DNA from: Salipiger marinus | Lineage (GTDB): Bacteria; Pseudomonadota; Alphaproteobacteria; Rhodobacterales; Rhodobacteraceae | Direction of reading: 5' to 3' | DNA: 64,000 nt | Assembly (NCBI RefSeq): GCF_900100085.1 | Contig: NZ_FNEJ01000017.1 | Span: 1 to 64,000 of the forward strand | In this document: positions 16,870 to 24,514 of the stretch, in pieces | Numbering within the stretch: the stretch's first letter is position 1 | Layout of the letters: every line of letters starts with the position of its first letter | Notes under the pieces: model-generated | Databases searched by the model: none | What the model saw: the letters and a program-made list of their open reading frames with translations, nothing else | What the model was told of the DNA's origin: nothing | Program-made: the position numbers and the translations under genes

Positions 16870-18651
16870 ATGATGATGCTTCGCTCCTTCCGTGCCGCCA
16901 TGGCGGCCCTTCTGATGCTCGGGGCCGCTTCGGCTTCGGCACAGGTCTCCTCCGATCCGCTTCCCGCCGAGGAAGCCTTCGCGCTGTCCGCCGACAGGGG
17001 GGAGGGGGGCCTTACGCTCTCATGGCAGATCGCGGAGGGATATTACCTTTATCGCGACCGTCTCGGCGCCACGGCGCCCGACGGCACCAGCCTGCCGCTG
17101 CAGACCCCGCCGGGCGAGATGAAGGACGATCCCAATTTCGGCGCGGTGGAGGTCTATCACGACGCGGTCACCGCCCGGATCCCCGCGCCGCAGGGGCCGG
17201 TCACCGTGACATGGCAGGGCTGCAAGGAGGACAGCATCTGCTACCCCCCGCAGACCCGCGTGATCGAGGTTGACGGCGCGGCGGCGGCCCCGCAGGCGCC
17301 CGGCAGCGGCGGCATCGCCGGGTTCCAGCCGGCAGAACGCGCGGCCCCGGCCAGCGGCACCCCCGCGCTGACGCTCGCCGACGAACCCGGCCTGCTGGAC
17401 GGGCTGTCGGCGCGCGGCGGGGCGGCGCTTGTGGTGGCGGGGTTTCTTGGCCTTGGTCTGCTGCTGGCCTTTACCCCCTGCGTCTTTCCGATGTTTCCCA
17501 TCGTCGCGGGCATGGTCATGGGGCAGCAGCAGGCCCCGACGCTGCGCCGGGGCCTGCTGCTGTCGGGCAGCTATGTGCTGGCCATGGCCACGGCCTTTGC
17601 CGGGCTTGGCGTCGTGGCGGCATGGTCGGGGCAGAACCTGCAGGTCGCGCTGCAATCCCCGGCAGCCATCGCGGTGGCGGCCTCGGTCTTCGTGCTGCTG
17701 GCCCTTTCGATGTTCGGCGTCTTCACCCTGCAAATGCCCCGCGCGCTGGCCGCACGGCTGGAACGGGTGGAGGGGCGGCGCGGCTCCGTCGGGGGTGCGG
17801 CACTGCTGGGATTCACCTCCGCGCTCATCGTCGGGCCCTGTGTCACGGCACCGCTGGCGGGCGCGCTGCTTTATATCGCGCAGACCGGGGATGTGGTGCT
17901 TGGCGCGGCGGCGCTCTTTGCGCTGGGTCTGGGGCAGGGCCTGCCGCTTCTGGCCATCGGCGCCTTCGGCCCGCGCGTGCTGCCCCGGTCCGGCCCGTGG
18001 ATGGACGGCGCAAAATGGCTCTTTGGCGTGCTGTTCCTTGGTTTCGCGATCTGGCTCGCCGGGCGGGTGCTGCCCGGGCCGGTGACGCTGGCGCTGTGGT
18101 CGGCGCTGCTGATCGGCGCGGGCGTCATTCTGGCTCAGGCCCCGCGCGACGGCAGGGCGGCCCGGCTGGGCAGTGCCGCAGGCGTGATCCTGATCTTTGC
18201 CGGGGCGCTGCAGGGCGTGGGCGCGGCCATGGGCGGCGATGATCCGGCCCGCCCGCTTGCGCGTCTTGCCGGGGGTGTCCATGCTCCTGCCGAGGACGCC
18301 ACCTTCGCCACGGTGCGCACGCAGGCCGCACTGGAGGCGGCCTTGACCGGAAGCGACGGCCCGGCGCTGGCCTATGTGACCGCCGACTGGTGCACCACCT
18401 GCCGCAGCATCGAACGCGGCCCGCTGGCCGATCCGCAGGTTCAGGCCGCGCTTGGCGGTCTTGCGCGGATCAAGGTCGACGTGACCGAGTTTGGCCCCGA
18501 AAGCCAGAGCCTGCTTGATCTTCTGGGCGCCGCCGGGCCGCCGACCATGGTGTTTCTGGACGCGACCGCAACAGAGGCGCCGGGCAGCCGGATCGTGGGT
18601 GATACCGACAGCGCCGCGATGCTGCGCTCGCTCCGGCTGGTGGCGCGATGA
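16870..18651 (+). CDS. Thiol:disulfide interchange protein DsbD/ScsB family
   Basis: A 593-residue inner-membrane reductant conduit. After a signal peptide (start at one of three consecutive ATGs from 16870) comes a periplasmic alpha domain with Cys118 and Cys124 (GCKEDSICYPP), an eight-helix membrane domain with the cysteine pair Cys204 (TPCVFPMFPI) and Cys324 (VGPCVTAPLAG), and a C-terminal thioredoxin domain with C508-T-T-C511. All six redox cysteines of DsbD are present. It passes electrons from cytoplasmic thioredoxin to periplasmic partners, here probably the two proteins encoded next. An upstream in-frame TTG at 16849 is less likely. Confidence 0.92.
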   Translation: MMMLRSFRAAMAALLMLGAASASAQVSSDPLPAEEAFALSADRGEGGLTLSWQIAEGYYLYRDRLGATAPDGTSLPLQTPPGEMKDDPNFGAVEVYHDAVTARIPAPQGPVTVTWQGCKEDSICYPPQTRVIEVDGAAAAPQAPGSGGIAGFQPAERAAPASGTPALTLADEPGLLDGLSARGGAALVVAGFLGLGLLLAFTPCVFPMFPIVAGMVMGQQQAPTLRRGLLLSGSYVLAMATAFAGLGVVAAWSGQNLQVALQSPAAIAVAASVFVLLALSMFGVFTLQMPRALAARLERVEGRRGSVGGAALLGFTSALIVGPCVTAPLAGALLYIAQTGDVVLGAAALFALGLGQGLPLLAIGAFGPRVLPRSGPWMDGAKWLFGVLFLGFAIWLAGRVLPGPVTLALWSALLIGAGVILAQAPRDGRAARLGSAAGVILIFAGALQGVGAAMGGDDPARPLARLAGGVHAPAEDATFATVRTQAALEAALTGSDGPALAYVTADWCTTCRSIERGPLADPQVQAALGGLARIKVDVTEFGPESQSLLDLLGAAGPPTMVFLDATATEAPGSRIVGDTDSAAMLRSLRLVAR

Positions 18652-19463
18652 CCGGGCTGCAGATCGGGCCCTTCGCCTTTGCCACAGACCGGCTTGCCTT
18701 CCTTGCAGGGGCGATGGTGTTCTTCCTTGTGATCCACCTGCTCGGCCGTCGTCAGTCCCGCCGCGCGCAGATCCGGGACTGGGCCCTGCCTGCCGCCGGG
18801 ACATGGCTGCTGACGGCCCGGGCCGGATATGTGATCCAGCACTGGGAGGTGTTTTCGGCGCATCCCTTGGACATGCTGAAGCTGTGGCAGGGCGGCATCT
18901 CGGCAGGGGCCGGGTTTGCGGGGCTTGCCGCGATCGCGGCTCTGGCCGTGCTCCGGCAGCCGCGGGCCGTGGCACCGCTGCTCGGCGCGGCGCTTGCCGG
19001 GGGGCTGGCCAGCCAGATGGTGCTGCAGATGCCCCGCGACGATGACCGCCCCCGCCTGCCCTCCACCGCCTATGCCACGCTGCAGGGCGCGCCGGTCCGG
19101 CTGGACGACCGCAGCGGCCAGCCGCTTGTGCTCAACCTCTGGGCCAGCTGGTGCCCGCCCTGCCGCCGCGAGATGCCGATGATGATGGAGGTCGCGGAAA
19201 CGCTGGAAGGGGCCGAGATGATCTTTGCCAATCAGGGCGAGACGCAGGCGCAGGTCGCCGGGTTCCTTGATACGCTGAACCTCGGCGCCGGGCCTGTCTC
19301 GCTTGACCCCACCTCCAGCCTGATGCGCCGTTTCAAGGCGCTTGGCCTGCCCGCAACGCTGTTTTTCGACGGCTCCGGCACCCTCACGGACATGCATTTC
19401 GGCGAGATTTCCCGCGCCGAACTGATGTCGCAGATCGCGACGCTTCGCGACACCGCCCCGTGA
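18648..19463 (+). CDS. Membrane-anchored TlpA-like thioredoxin with an Lgt-like N-terminal domain
   Basis: A 271-residue protein in two halves. Residues 1-125 hold about four transmembrane segments resembling the first part of prolipoprotein diacylglyceryl transferase (ARAGYVIQHWEVFSAHPLDM, then KLWQGGIS). The Lgt catalytic His region (normally SFHGG) reads SAGAG, so transferase activity is unlikely. Residues 130-271 form a TlpA/ResA thioredoxin with C169-P-P-C172 (WASWCPPCRREMP) and the cis-Pro in GLPATLFF. It probably works in the periplasm as a reductase fed by the DsbD protein. It overlaps that gene by four bases. Confidence 0.87.
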   Translation: MTGLQIGPFAFATDRLAFLAGAMVFFLVIHLLGRRQSRRAQIRDWALPAAGTWLLTARAGYVIQHWEVFSAHPLDMLKLWQGGISAGAGFAGLAAIAALAVLRQPRAVAPLLGAALAGGLASQMVLQMPRDDDRPRLPSTAYATLQGAPVRLDDRSGQPLVLNLWASWCPPCRREMPMMMEVAETLEGAEMIFANQGETQAQVAGFLDTLNLGAGPVSLDPTSSLMRRFKALGLPATLFFDGSGTLTDMHFGEISRAELMSQIATLRDTAP

Positions 19464-19480
19464 CCCCATGGCGCGGGGCC

Positions 19481-19512
19481 CTTCCAGACTTCCAGACTTC
19501 CAGACTTCCAGA
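19481..19512. repeat. Four perfect tandem copies of CTTCCAGA
   Basis: An 8-base unit is repeated four times without a mismatch (19481-19488, 19489-19496, 19497-19504, 19505-19512). It ends two bases before the AGGAG ribosome site of the DsbA-like gene. The unit length is not a multiple of three, so a copy-number change would break the in-frame upstream GTG start at 19460 but not the ATG at 19526. Confidence 0.95.
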
Positions 19513-19525
19513 CAGGAGAGTTACC

Positions 19526-20149
19526 ATGACACTGACACGACGCAGCCTTCTCGCCAGCGGCGGCAGCCTGATCCTTGGCACCGGGGCGCTGGCGCTCTGG
19601 CCCGGGGCGGGGCAGGCGCAGGGCCTGACCGTCGATGCCGTGCTTTATGATCCCGATGCCCCGGTGCAGGGCAATCCCGAAGGGGACGTGACCGTGGTCG
19701 AATATTTCGACTACCAGTGCCCGTTCTGCAAACGCATGCATCCGATCCTCGAAGAGGTGGTGGCGGCAGACGGCAACGTGCGGCTGGTGATGAAGGACTG
19801 GCCGATCTTCGGCGCGCCCTCGGTTCTGGCCAGCCAGCTGGCGCTTGGCGCGGTGTCGCTTGGCGCCTATGAGGCGGTGAGCGCGGCGCTGATGGCGACG
19901 GAGGCCCGGCTGAGCCATGCCGAGGTCGAGGCCCGCGTGGCCGAGGCCGTCCCCGTGGCGGAGGCGATGCAGGCCTATCGCGCCGACCGCGACCGCTGGG
20001 ATGCGCTGCTCGCGCGCAACGATGCGCAGGCCGTGGCGCTTGGCTTTCGCGGCACCCCCGCCTTTGCCATCGAGACCACGCTGTTCAGCGGCGCGCTGGA
20101 CCGGCAGACGCTGGAGGAGGCCATCGCCGAGGCCCGCGCCAAGGCCTGA
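19526..20149 (+). CDS. DsbA/ScsC-like periplasmic thiol oxidoreductase
   Basis: A 207-residue DsbA-fold protein. The leader contains a twin-arginine-like motif (LTRRSLLASGG) and ends near GQAQG. The active site is C65-P-F-C68 (YFDYQCPFCKRMHP), and the cis-Pro loop is GFRGTPAF. The sequence and size match the Com1/ScsC group, which often works with a DsbD/ScsB partner as isomerase or reductase. The ATG at 19526 has AGGAG seven bases upstream and is preferred over the in-frame GTG at 19460. It ends the thiol-redox operon. Confidence 0.9.
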   Translation: MTLTRRSLLASGGSLILGTGALALWPGAGQAQGLTVDAVLYDPDAPVQGNPEGDVTVVEYFDYQCPFCKRMHPILEEVVAADGNVRLVMKDWPIFGAPSVLASQLALGAVSLGAYEAVSAALMATEARLSHAEVEARVAEAVPVAEAMQAYRADRDRWDALLARNDAQAVALGFRGTPAFAIETTLFSGALDRQTLEEAIAEARAKA

Positions 20150-20200
20150 TCGCCGCCGGGGCGGCCGCGTATCCTGCACAGGGCGCGCGGCCCGCCTGAC

Positions 20201-21682
20201 CTAGTCCAGCAGCCGCGAGAGCAGGTCGCGCGGGCTCGTGCCCCGGGCCGGGCGTTCGGGGTCAAGCAGCTCGTTCTCGCTCAGCACCTCTTCTTCCACC
20301 TGCGTCAGTTCCGGCGGGGTGAACGGCACCAGCGTCCGCCCCGCACCGCGCAGCGCCTCGACCGCCGCGATCAGGCCGCCCTCGCGCTCCAGCGCCGCCG
20401 CAACCTCCTCCGCCGTCACGTCCAGATGTTCGGCCAGAAGATCGTTGCGCAGCCGGGTGATGCGGGATCGCAGCCCGGCATCTTCCGGCGCGTCCGCCCG
20501 CGCCTCCACGCTCATGTCGCATTCGGTGTCCATGCCCATCGAGCGGTTGTTGAGGTTCGACGACCCCACCCGCAGCAGCCGGTCATCCATCACCACGATC
20601 TTGGCATGCACATAGATCGGCGTGCCCTCCTGCGCGACCGGCGTGTAAAGCCGGAAGCGGCCATGCGCATCCGCCTTGCGGATCATATCCAGCAGCCGGG
20701 CGCGCGACGATCCCATGACCTCTTCTTCCAGCCAGCCATCCGATGTCTCGGGGTTGACGATGACAAATTCCGGGCCCTCCGGCTCGCGCAGCCGCGCCGC
20801 CATCGCCTCGGCGATCCGGCGGGAGGCGAAATACTGGCTTTCGATATAGACGCAGCGCTCTGCCGCCGCGATGACCGCCAGATACAGCGCCTCGATCTCA
20901 TGCACCGCCGGGCGCCCGTCATAGGCGGGTGCTGTCCGCGAGATCGCGATCCTGACATCTTCGAATGTCGCGGGCAGACCGTCTGGCCAGCAGGAGGGCA
21001 GATCCGGCGGCGGCGGCTCCAGATCGTCGCCGGTGGCGCGCTTCCAGCGCTCGCGCGCCAGATCCCCCAGCGCGCGGGCCGCCTCGCCCTCCACCGCCAT
21101 GGTGGCGTCGTGCCATGGGTCATAGGGCTTTCCGGTGGTCGGGGCCTTGCGCAGCGGATGCGCGTCCAGATGATCGCGCGTGTCCCACCGGCCGGTCGTG
21201 GTATCGATCCCGCCGCAGAAGGCCAGCCGGTCGTCGATCACCACGATCTTCTGGTGATGGGTCGCCCCCACCGGATGGGCGTGATCCAGCTTCAGGTTGA
21301 TGCGGCGGCCCGCGATCCAATGCGCGATCCGGAACATCGTCGTGCCCCGCCCCAGCGCCTGAACCATGCCCATATCCCATTCAAGCATATAGATGTTCAG
21401 GTCGGGAGTCTGCCGCACCGTCCAGTTGAGGAAGGATCCAAGCCGCGTCGGCACGCGCTCTCCGTCCGCCTCGGGCAGCAGGGAAATCCGGGTGTCGAAC
21501 TCCCAGCCGATCATGATGACGCTGTGACGCGCCTGCTGCAGCGCCGTATGCAGCGCCGCAAAATAGGGTTCCGCATCAACGATGACCGCCAGCCGGTCCG
21601 CCTGCGCGAACCGCCAGCAGGTTTCGCCCGGGCGCAGCACGGCGCGCTCCTCGGGCGGGGAAGCGGGATCAGTCTGATCCAT
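20201..21682 (-). CDS. Phospholipase D-like protein with two HKD motifs
   Basis: A 493-residue PLD-superfamily enzyme. Both catalytic motifs are intact: HHQKIVVIDD with GGIDTTTGRWDTRDH, and HAKIVVMDDRLLRVGSSNLN. It has no membrane helices, unlike most cardiolipin synthases, so a cytosolic or peripheral phospholipase D or phosphatidyltransferase is likely. The ATG at 21682 is chosen because homology-like sequence begins soon after it; the open frame extends further upstream. It converges with the DsbA-like gene. Confidence 0.9.
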   Translation of the reverse strand: MDQTDPASPPEERAVLRPGETCWRFAQADRLAVIVDAEPYFAALHTALQQARHSVIMIGWEFDTRISLLPEADGERVPTRLGSFLNWTVRQTPDLNIYMLEWDMGMVQALGRGTTMFRIAHWIAGRRINLKLDHAHPVGATHHQKIVVIDDRLAFCGGIDTTTGRWDTRDHLDAHPLRKAPTTGKPYDPWHDATMAVEGEAARALGDLARERWKRATGDDLEPPPPDLPSCWPDGLPATFEDVRIAISRTAPAYDGRPAVHEIEALYLAVIAAAERCVYIESQYFASRRIAEAMAARLREPEGPEFVIVNPETSDGWLEEEVMGSSRARLLDMIRKADAHGRFRLYTPVAQEGTPIYVHAKIVVMDDRLLRVGSSNLNNRSMGMDTECDMSVEARADAPEDAGLRSRITRLRNDLLAEHLDVTAEEVAAALEREGGLIAAVEALRGAGRTLVPFTPPELTQVEEEVLSENELLDPERPARGTSPRDLLSRLLD

Positions 21683-21730
21683 CAGTCCGCACTGTCCAAA
21701 ATATCTGCTCCAGAATATGCGCTTCTTCTT

Positions 21731-21784
21731 GGGAAAAATATCCCGGGGGAAGCCGCCGCAGGCGGCTGGGGGCAGAGCCCCCTT
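21731..21784. repeat. Intergenic double-hairpin element typical of Rhodobacteraceae
   Basis: On the plus strand the element reads GGGAAAAATATCCC, then AGCCGCC-gca-GGCGGCT (21751-21767), then GGGGGC-aga-GCCCCC (21768-21782). On the minus strand it is preceded and followed by the phrases GCCCCC and TCCCAAGAAGAAG, which I recall as a dispersed intergenic motif of Rhodobacter and Paracoccus relatives. Only one copy was noticed in this window. Confidence 0.5.
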
Positions 21785-21950
21785 CCGGTCGTGCCAGCTT
21801 CCGCCGATCCCGTTGCCGGGCGATCCATTCTCGACCTCACGTCTTTTGCCGCCGCGCCTGACGTCAGATCGCCAGCGCCGTCCTGCCACGAACCTAGCAT
21901 GACTTGCGCAAAATCCAGAGCCGCAGATCACCCGCCTGCACGGCAGGCCC

Positions 21951-21982
21951 TGCCGCCACGCGGATGGCCCGCCGTGGCGGCA
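21951..21982 (-). terminator. Hairpin downstream of the CsbD/small-peptide pair
   Basis: Arms TGCCGCCACG (21951-21960) and CGTGGCGGCA (21973-21982) form ten base pairs around a 12-base loop. It begins 18 bases beyond the stop of the small membrane peptide, in the right place for a terminator. There is no T-run. Confidence 0.55.
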
Positions 21983-21999
21983 AAGTTACAGGTTCGCGC

Positions 22000-22086
22000 T
22001 CAGAAGATCAGCGCGAACAGCCCGATCACCACGAGCAGGCCGATGATGAAGATGATGCCGACGGCACCGCCAAGAAACTTGAACAT
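22000..22086 (-). CDS. 28-residue hydrophobic membrane peptide
   Basis: From ATG 22086 the frame reads MFKFLGGAVGIIFIIGLL followed by VVIGLFALIF and a TGA stop at 22000. One transmembrane helix covers almost the whole peptide. Its start lies one base after the CsbD stop codon (TGACATG), implying translational coupling. Tiny single-helix proteins next to stress genes are common in related bacteria. Function is unknown. Confidence 0.6.
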   Translation of the reverse strand: MFKFLGGAVGIIFIIGLLVVIGLFALIF

Positions 22087-22087
22087 G

Positions 22088-22264
22088 TCACTTCTTCCCG
22101 CTTACCGCGTCTTTGGCCTTGCCAAAGGCCTGCTGCGCCTTGCCTTCGGCCTGATCGGCCTTGCCGCTCCGTTCGGTGTCCTTGTCGCCGGTGGCCTTGC
22201 CCAATGTCTCCTTCGCGGAGCCCTTGAGATCCTTGGCCTTGCCTTTGTCCTGATCGTTGCTCAT
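22088..22264 (-). CDS. CsbD-family stress protein
   Basis: A 58-residue, Lys/Gly/Ala-rich hydrophilic protein (MSNDQDKGKAKDLKGSAKET, LGKATGDKDTERSGKADQAE). This is the CsbD pattern of repeated GKA and KG segments around a short helical bundle. Members are induced by general or envelope stress; their biochemical role is unknown. The ATG at 22264 has AAAGGA seven bases upstream. It pairs with the 28-residue membrane peptide. Confidence 0.88.
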   Translation of the reverse strand: MSNDQDKGKAKDLKGSAKETLGKATGDKDTERSGKADQAEGKAQQAFGKAKDAVSGKK

Positions 22265-22395
22265 GGGGTGGTCCTTTCGGTTGCCTTCCCCATACAACCG
22301 CCCGGACCGCGATCTGTTCCAGGACGCGGCCCTGACCAGAGGTCACGCCCGCCCGGGCAGATCCGGGAGACGGGGCAGGGGCGCGGGGGCCGGTC

Positions 22396-23508
22396 TCACC
22401 AACCGCCGAAACGCGGCCAGACGCGCAGCGCCTCCGGTCCCTCCGCCAGAACGTGATAGCACGGGTGCTGGGCCGCCGTCGCGCAGGCATGGTTGGGCAG
22501 GATGCGCAGCCGCGTGCCCAAGGCAAGATCGGGCATCACCCCCGCCGCGCCCGGGCGCAGCGCCACGATGCCATGCTCCTGATTGGTGCTGGCCACGATC
22601 AGATCCGGCAGCACCCGCCCTTCGGCATCGCAGACCAGCCCATAGCCCTGATCGACCGCCTGCGCCGCAGTGCCCCGGTCGCGCGACAGCGCCATCCAGC
22701 CCGCGTCGATCATCACCCAGCCCTTGGCCTTCTGATGGCCGATCACCGTGGTCAGCACGCTGAGCGCGATATCCTCCACCGCGCAGACCTCGATCCCCGC
22801 CATCACCAGATCGAAGAACATATAGACGCCCGCGCGCATTTCGGTGACCCCCGCAAGATCGCGCGCGGCATGGGCGGTGGGGGTGGACCCGACACTGACC
22901 ACCGGGCAGGGCAGGCCCGCCCCGCGCAGCACGCCTGCGGCGGCAACGGCGGCGGCACGCTCGGTTTCGGCAAAGGCGCTGTGCGCCGCCTCTCCGCGCA
23001 CGCCGTAGCTTTCGCCCGCATGGGTCATCACCCCGCGCAGCCGGGTGCCCAGCAGATGCCCGACCTCCAGCAAGGCCGGATCCCCCGGCGCAAGCCCGCC
23101 GCGATGGCCGTCGCTGTCGATCTCGATCAGCGCGGGCACGCCCGCCGCGGCCACGGCCCGCGCCTGTCCGGCACTGTCGAGGATCACCGTCACGTCGCAG
23201 CCCTTGGCCGCAAGCGCCTGCACGCGCGGCAGCTTGTCCGGGGCGATGCCCACAGCATAAAGGATGTCGCGATAGCCCGCGCCGTGAAACGCCTCCGCCT
23301 CGGCAAGGGTGGAGACGGTGATCGGGCCGAAGGCGCCGCCGGTCACCCGATGCGCGATCTCAAAGGATTTGGCGGTCTTCATATGCGGGCGCAGGGCAAC
23401 GCCAAGCCCGTCCATGCGCCCCGCAAGCCGCGCGATGTTGCGCATCATGCGCCCCTCGTCAAGCAGCAGGGCCGGGGTGGTCAGGTCACGCAAGGTGGCG
23501 TCGGTCAT
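22396..23508 (-). CDS. DSD1-family PLP enzyme (D-threonine/3-hydroxyaspartate aldolase or D-serine dehydratase type)
   Basis: A 370-residue alanine-racemase-fold enzyme. The PLP lysine is in LRPHMKTAKS near the N terminus, and the metal-binding HxC motif is in LPNHACAT near the C terminus. These features define the D-threonine aldolase / eukaryotic-type D-serine dehydratase family, which cleaves or dehydrates D-3-hydroxy amino acids. Substrate cannot be decided. The ATG at 23508 has AGGAGAG upstream. It is divergent from a LysR gene that probably controls it. Confidence 0.87.
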   Translation of the reverse strand: MTDATLRDLTTPALLLDEGRMMRNIARLAGRMDGLGVALRPHMKTAKSFEIAHRVTGGAFGPITVSTLAEAEAFHGAGYRDILYAVGIAPDKLPRVQALAAKGCDVTVILDSAGQARAVAAAGVPALIEIDSDGHRGGLAPGDPALLEVGHLLGTRLRGVMTHAGESYGVRGEAAHSAFAETERAAAVAAAGVLRGAGLPCPVVSVGSTPTAHAARDLAGVTEMRAGVYMFFDLVMAGIEVCAVEDIALSVLTTVIGHQKAKGWVMIDAGWMALSRDRGTAAQAVDQGYGLVCDAEGRVLPDLIVASTNQEHGIVALRPGAAGVMPDLALGTRLRILPNHACATAAQHPCYHVLAEGPEALRVWPRFGGW

Positions 23509-23586
23509 GGGGTCTCTCCTCGTGGCACGCGCCCGGTCTAGCACGGCCCCGCCTTCAGTGCCCATTCACCCTTGGGCAATCCTGGA

Positions 23587-23602
23587 TTAAGCTCAGGCTT
23601 AA
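23587..23602. promoter_or_regulatory. Palindrome TTAAGC-N4-GCTTAA, probable LysR operator
   Basis: A perfect six-base inverted repeat spaced by TCAG. Its last base is the A of the LysR gene's ATG, so a bound regulator would block its own start region. It sits 79 bases upstream of the divergent DSD1 gene's start codon. An AT-rich dyad stands out in this GC-rich DNA. Confidence 0.6.
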
Positions 23603-24501
23603 TGTTCGACCTCGCCGATCTGCGCTTTCTTGTCAGCCTTGCCGGCGCGTCCAGCCTTGCCGGGGCGGCGCGCGGGCTGAACGTGTCCCCGCCCGCCGTG
23701 TCGCAGCGTCTGGCCCAGATCGAGGCGCGGCTGCATCTGCGGCTGGTCGATCGCGGGCGCGGCCCGCTGCGCCTGACGGCGGAGGGCGCGCATCTGGTGG
23801 CGCGCGCCCGCGAGATCCTCGCCGAGCTCGAGACGCTGTCAGACGAGATGACCGCGCGCGCGGGCCGGATCGAAGGGCCGCTCAACGTCATCGCGCCCTT
23901 CGGCTACGGGCGCCTGCATGTCGCGCCGGTGCTGATGCGCTTTGCGGCGGAACATCCCGCCCTGCGCTGCGACCTGAGGCTCAGCGAGGATCCCTTGGGC
24001 GCGATGCGGACCGGTCTCTGGGACGTGCTGGTGCATGTCGGACGGCTGCCCGATCTGGGGATCATCCAGCGGGTGCTGGCGCCGAACCGGCGCTTTCTGG
24101 TGGCGGCCCCCGGCTATCTGGACCGGCACGGCAGGCCGGAGCAGCCGGAGGAGATCGCGGCGCATCGGGTTGGCGTGATCCGCGAGGACCGCGCGGATGC
24201 AAGCCTGTGGCGGCTGACACGCAGCGACGGGCGCGAAACCCGGCTGCGCCTCCGCCCCGCCTTTGCCTGCAACGATGGCGAGGTGCTGCGGATCTGGGCG
24301 CTGGAGGGGCATGGCGTCATCGAACGCTCGGAATGGAGCGTGGCACCCGATCTTCAGGCGGGCCGCCTGATCCGCCTGCTGCCGGACTGGGCGCTGCCCG
24401 ATGCCGATGTCGTGGCGCTGCTCAATCCCCGCGCCGTCCGCGCCACCCGCATCGACGCCTTTCTTGACCGGCTGGCCCGCGACTGCGGGCCGGGCGCCTA
24501 G
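23602..24501 (+). CDS. LysR-family regulator
   Basis: A 299-residue regulator: N-terminal winged helix (FLVSLAGASSLAGAARGLNV, then SPPAVSQRLAQIEARL) and a LysR substrate-binding domain. The ATG at 23602 puts the helix-turn-helix at the usual distance. It is divergent from the DSD1 enzyme gene with 93 bases between starts. The likely effector is that enzyme's D-amino acid substrate, which is inference. Confidence 0.9.
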   Translation: MFDLADLRFLVSLAGASSLAGAARGLNVSPPAVSQRLAQIEARLHLRLVDRGRGPLRLTAEGAHLVARAREILAELETLSDEMTARAGRIEGPLNVIAPFGYGRLHVAPVLMRFAAEHPALRCDLRLSEDPLGAMRTGLWDVLVHVGRLPDLGIIQRVLAPNRRFLVAAPGYLDRHGRPEQPEEIAAHRVGVIREDRADASLWRLTRSDGRETRLRLRPAFACNDGEVLRIWALEGHGVIERSEWSVAPDLQAGRLIRLLPDWALPDADVVALLNPRAVRATRIDAFLDRLARDCGPGA

Positions 24502-24514
24502 CGGCGGATCGGGG

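Larger units (their letters stand above)
21683..21999. other. 317-base intergenic region with repeat-type hairpins
   Basis: No gene was seen here. It contains a double-hairpin element (21731-21784) and a 10-base-pair hairpin (21951-21982), annotated separately. The phospholipase D promoter must lie at its left end; the base composition there is locally AT-richer (ATATCTGCTCCAGAATATG). Confidence 0.6.

Noticed and set aside
19460-19525. N-terminal extension of the DsbA-like protein from GTG 19460
   Set aside because: The in-frame extension is translated tandem repeat and would bury the signal peptide; ATG 19526 has a proper ribosome site.
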